Assembly: GCA_021775655.1 (NCBI GenBank)
Contig: JAJFHK010000260.1
Location: forward strand, 1-5,554
DNA length: 5,554 bases
From: Filomicrobium sp.
GTDB taxonomy: Bacteria > Pseudomonadota > Alphaproteobacteria > Rhizobiales > Hyphomicrobiaceae
Direction of reading: 5' to 3'
A program made the position numbers and the translations under genes. Position 1 is the stretch's first letter, and the number at the start of each line of letters is the position of its first letter. Shown here piece after piece: positions 5,173 to 5,554 of the stretch. The notes below the pieces were generated by a model that worked only from the letters and a program-made list of their open reading frames with translations, had not been told where the DNA came from and did no database searches.

Positions 5173-5258
5173 GGCGCACCTCCGAAGCAATTCTCGCTGC
5201 TCTATCGTCTGACGCTCTGGCGGGCCGGGTCAAGACCAGCAAAAAACCAAAGCACTCG

Positions 5259-5271
5259 CGGTATGTTACCG
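5259..5271. promoter_or_regulatory. Short perfect hairpin in the DUF1192/oxidoreductase divergent region
   Basis: CGGTA and TACCG flank TGT, and TACCG recurs at 5281-5285. The site lies 87 bases upstream of the DUF1192 start, so it may belong to that gene's leader or be an operator. No confident -35/-10 pair was found for either divergent gene. Confidence 0.25.
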
Positions 5272-5284
5272 GGCATCGCGTACC

Positions 5285-5330
5285 GTATCTTTGCACCGAG
5301 CTCCAACACCGGCTTGCCGAGTGTTGGGCC
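5285..5330 (+). repeat. Dispersed box-plus-hairpin element, copy C
   Basis: GTATCTTTG (5285-5293), 9 bases, then a 25-bp hairpin at 5303-5327 identical to tandem units 1 and 2, followed by GCC and an A-rich tract (AGCAAAAAAC). It lies in the gap between the divergent DUF1192 and oxidoreductase genes, about 4 kb from copies A and B and in the same orientation. The perfect match to the distant copy over the hairpin argues for a mobile or actively conserved element rather than chance. Confidence 0.8.
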
Positions 5331-5440
5331 AGCAAAAAACTCCGCGACGCTTCCCCCACTTGCAACACCTGACCCTGGCTGGCATCCATTGCCAAGAAGT
5401 GCGCCCAGCGCGACCACGCCCACACTGAAGGAAACCTCCC

Positions 5441-5554
5441 ATGCCCGACCTGCCCGCAAAGATGACCGCCATCCACGTCGACGGCAAAGGTGGGCCGGAA
5501 GTCCTGAAACCGGTTGAGATGGACGTTCCACAACCCGGCGAAGGACAGGTGTTG
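5441..5554 (+). CDS. NAD(P)H:quinone oxidoreductase, MDR family (5' end only)
   Basis: The last 114 bases encode the first 38 residues of a protein that runs off the window: MPDLPAKMTAIHVDGKGGPE, then VLKPVEMDVPQPGEGQVL. The MxAIxxxxxGGPEVLxxxExxxPxPGxGxVL pattern is the N-terminus of the medium-chain dehydrogenase/reductase superfamily, quinone oxidoreductase (QOR) branch, which are cytosolic NADPH-dependent reductases of quinones or related enones. The GGPEVL motif with PxPGxGxVL separates QOR from zinc alcohol dehydrogenases. ATG 5441 has GAAGGA at 5427-5432 (8-base spacing); a second in-frame ATG at 5462 is less likely. The catalytic and NADPH-binding regions are outside the window, so the exact substrate cannot be judged. 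Confidence 0.88.
   Translation, partial: MPDLPAKMTAIHVDGKGGPEVLKPVEMDVPQPGEGQVL

Noticed and set aside
4909..5517. 202-codon plus-strand frame across DUF1192 and the divergent region
   Set aside because: It is antisense to DUF1192, runs through the repeat element and overlaps the oxidoreductase start in another frame.

Overview
The window looks like the chromosome of an alphaproteobacterium, probably of the Caulobacter/Hyphomonas kind. The outer genes are conserved alphaproteobacterial ones: the end of ribosomal protein L31, an RcdA (DUF1465) cell-cycle proteolysis adaptor, a DUF1192 protein, and the start of an MDR-family quinone oxidoreductase. From memory, DUF1192 and RcdA genes often sit side by side with a divergent quinone oxidoreductase. 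Here they lie about 4.1 kb apart, so the middle reads as an insertion into a conserved locus. The species cannot be named from the sequence alone.

Layout. 1-141 (+): 3' end of rpmE, followed by a 46-bp perfect palindrome acting as terminator. 335-889 (-): rcdA, convergent with rpmE. 890-1440: no gene, but four tandem 40-bp hairpin repeats and two copies of a dispersed box-plus-hairpin element. 1446-1484: an intrinsic terminator pointing left with no gene feeding it. 1485-1770: a hairpin-rich, apparently non-coding stretch. 1771-2462: no convincing gene, perhaps gene debris. 2477-4685 (+): a three-gene membrane-transport cassette, lrgA-lrgB (ATGA overlap) and then a formate/nitrite transporter (FNT) family gene after a 53-bp gap with a stem-loop. 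4686-4986: no gene, two inverted repeats. 4987-5172 (-): the DUF1192 gene. 5173-5440: divergent promoter region with a third copy of the dispersed hairpin element. 5441-end (+): 5' end of the quinone oxidoreductase.

How it fits together. LrgA and LrgB form a two-component membrane system. Characterised relatives move pyruvate (B. subtilis PftAB, streptococcal LrgAB) or glycolate/glycerate (plant PLGG1). FNT channels move formate, nitrite, lactate, acetate or hydrosulfide. Their operon-like arrangement suggests an accessory cassette for small monocarboxylates; this is inference. The most unusual non-coding material is the hairpin repeat family, whose tandem units show compensatory base-pair changes and whose copies lie upstream of both minus-strand genes, and the orphan leftward terminator behind a hairpin-rich region.
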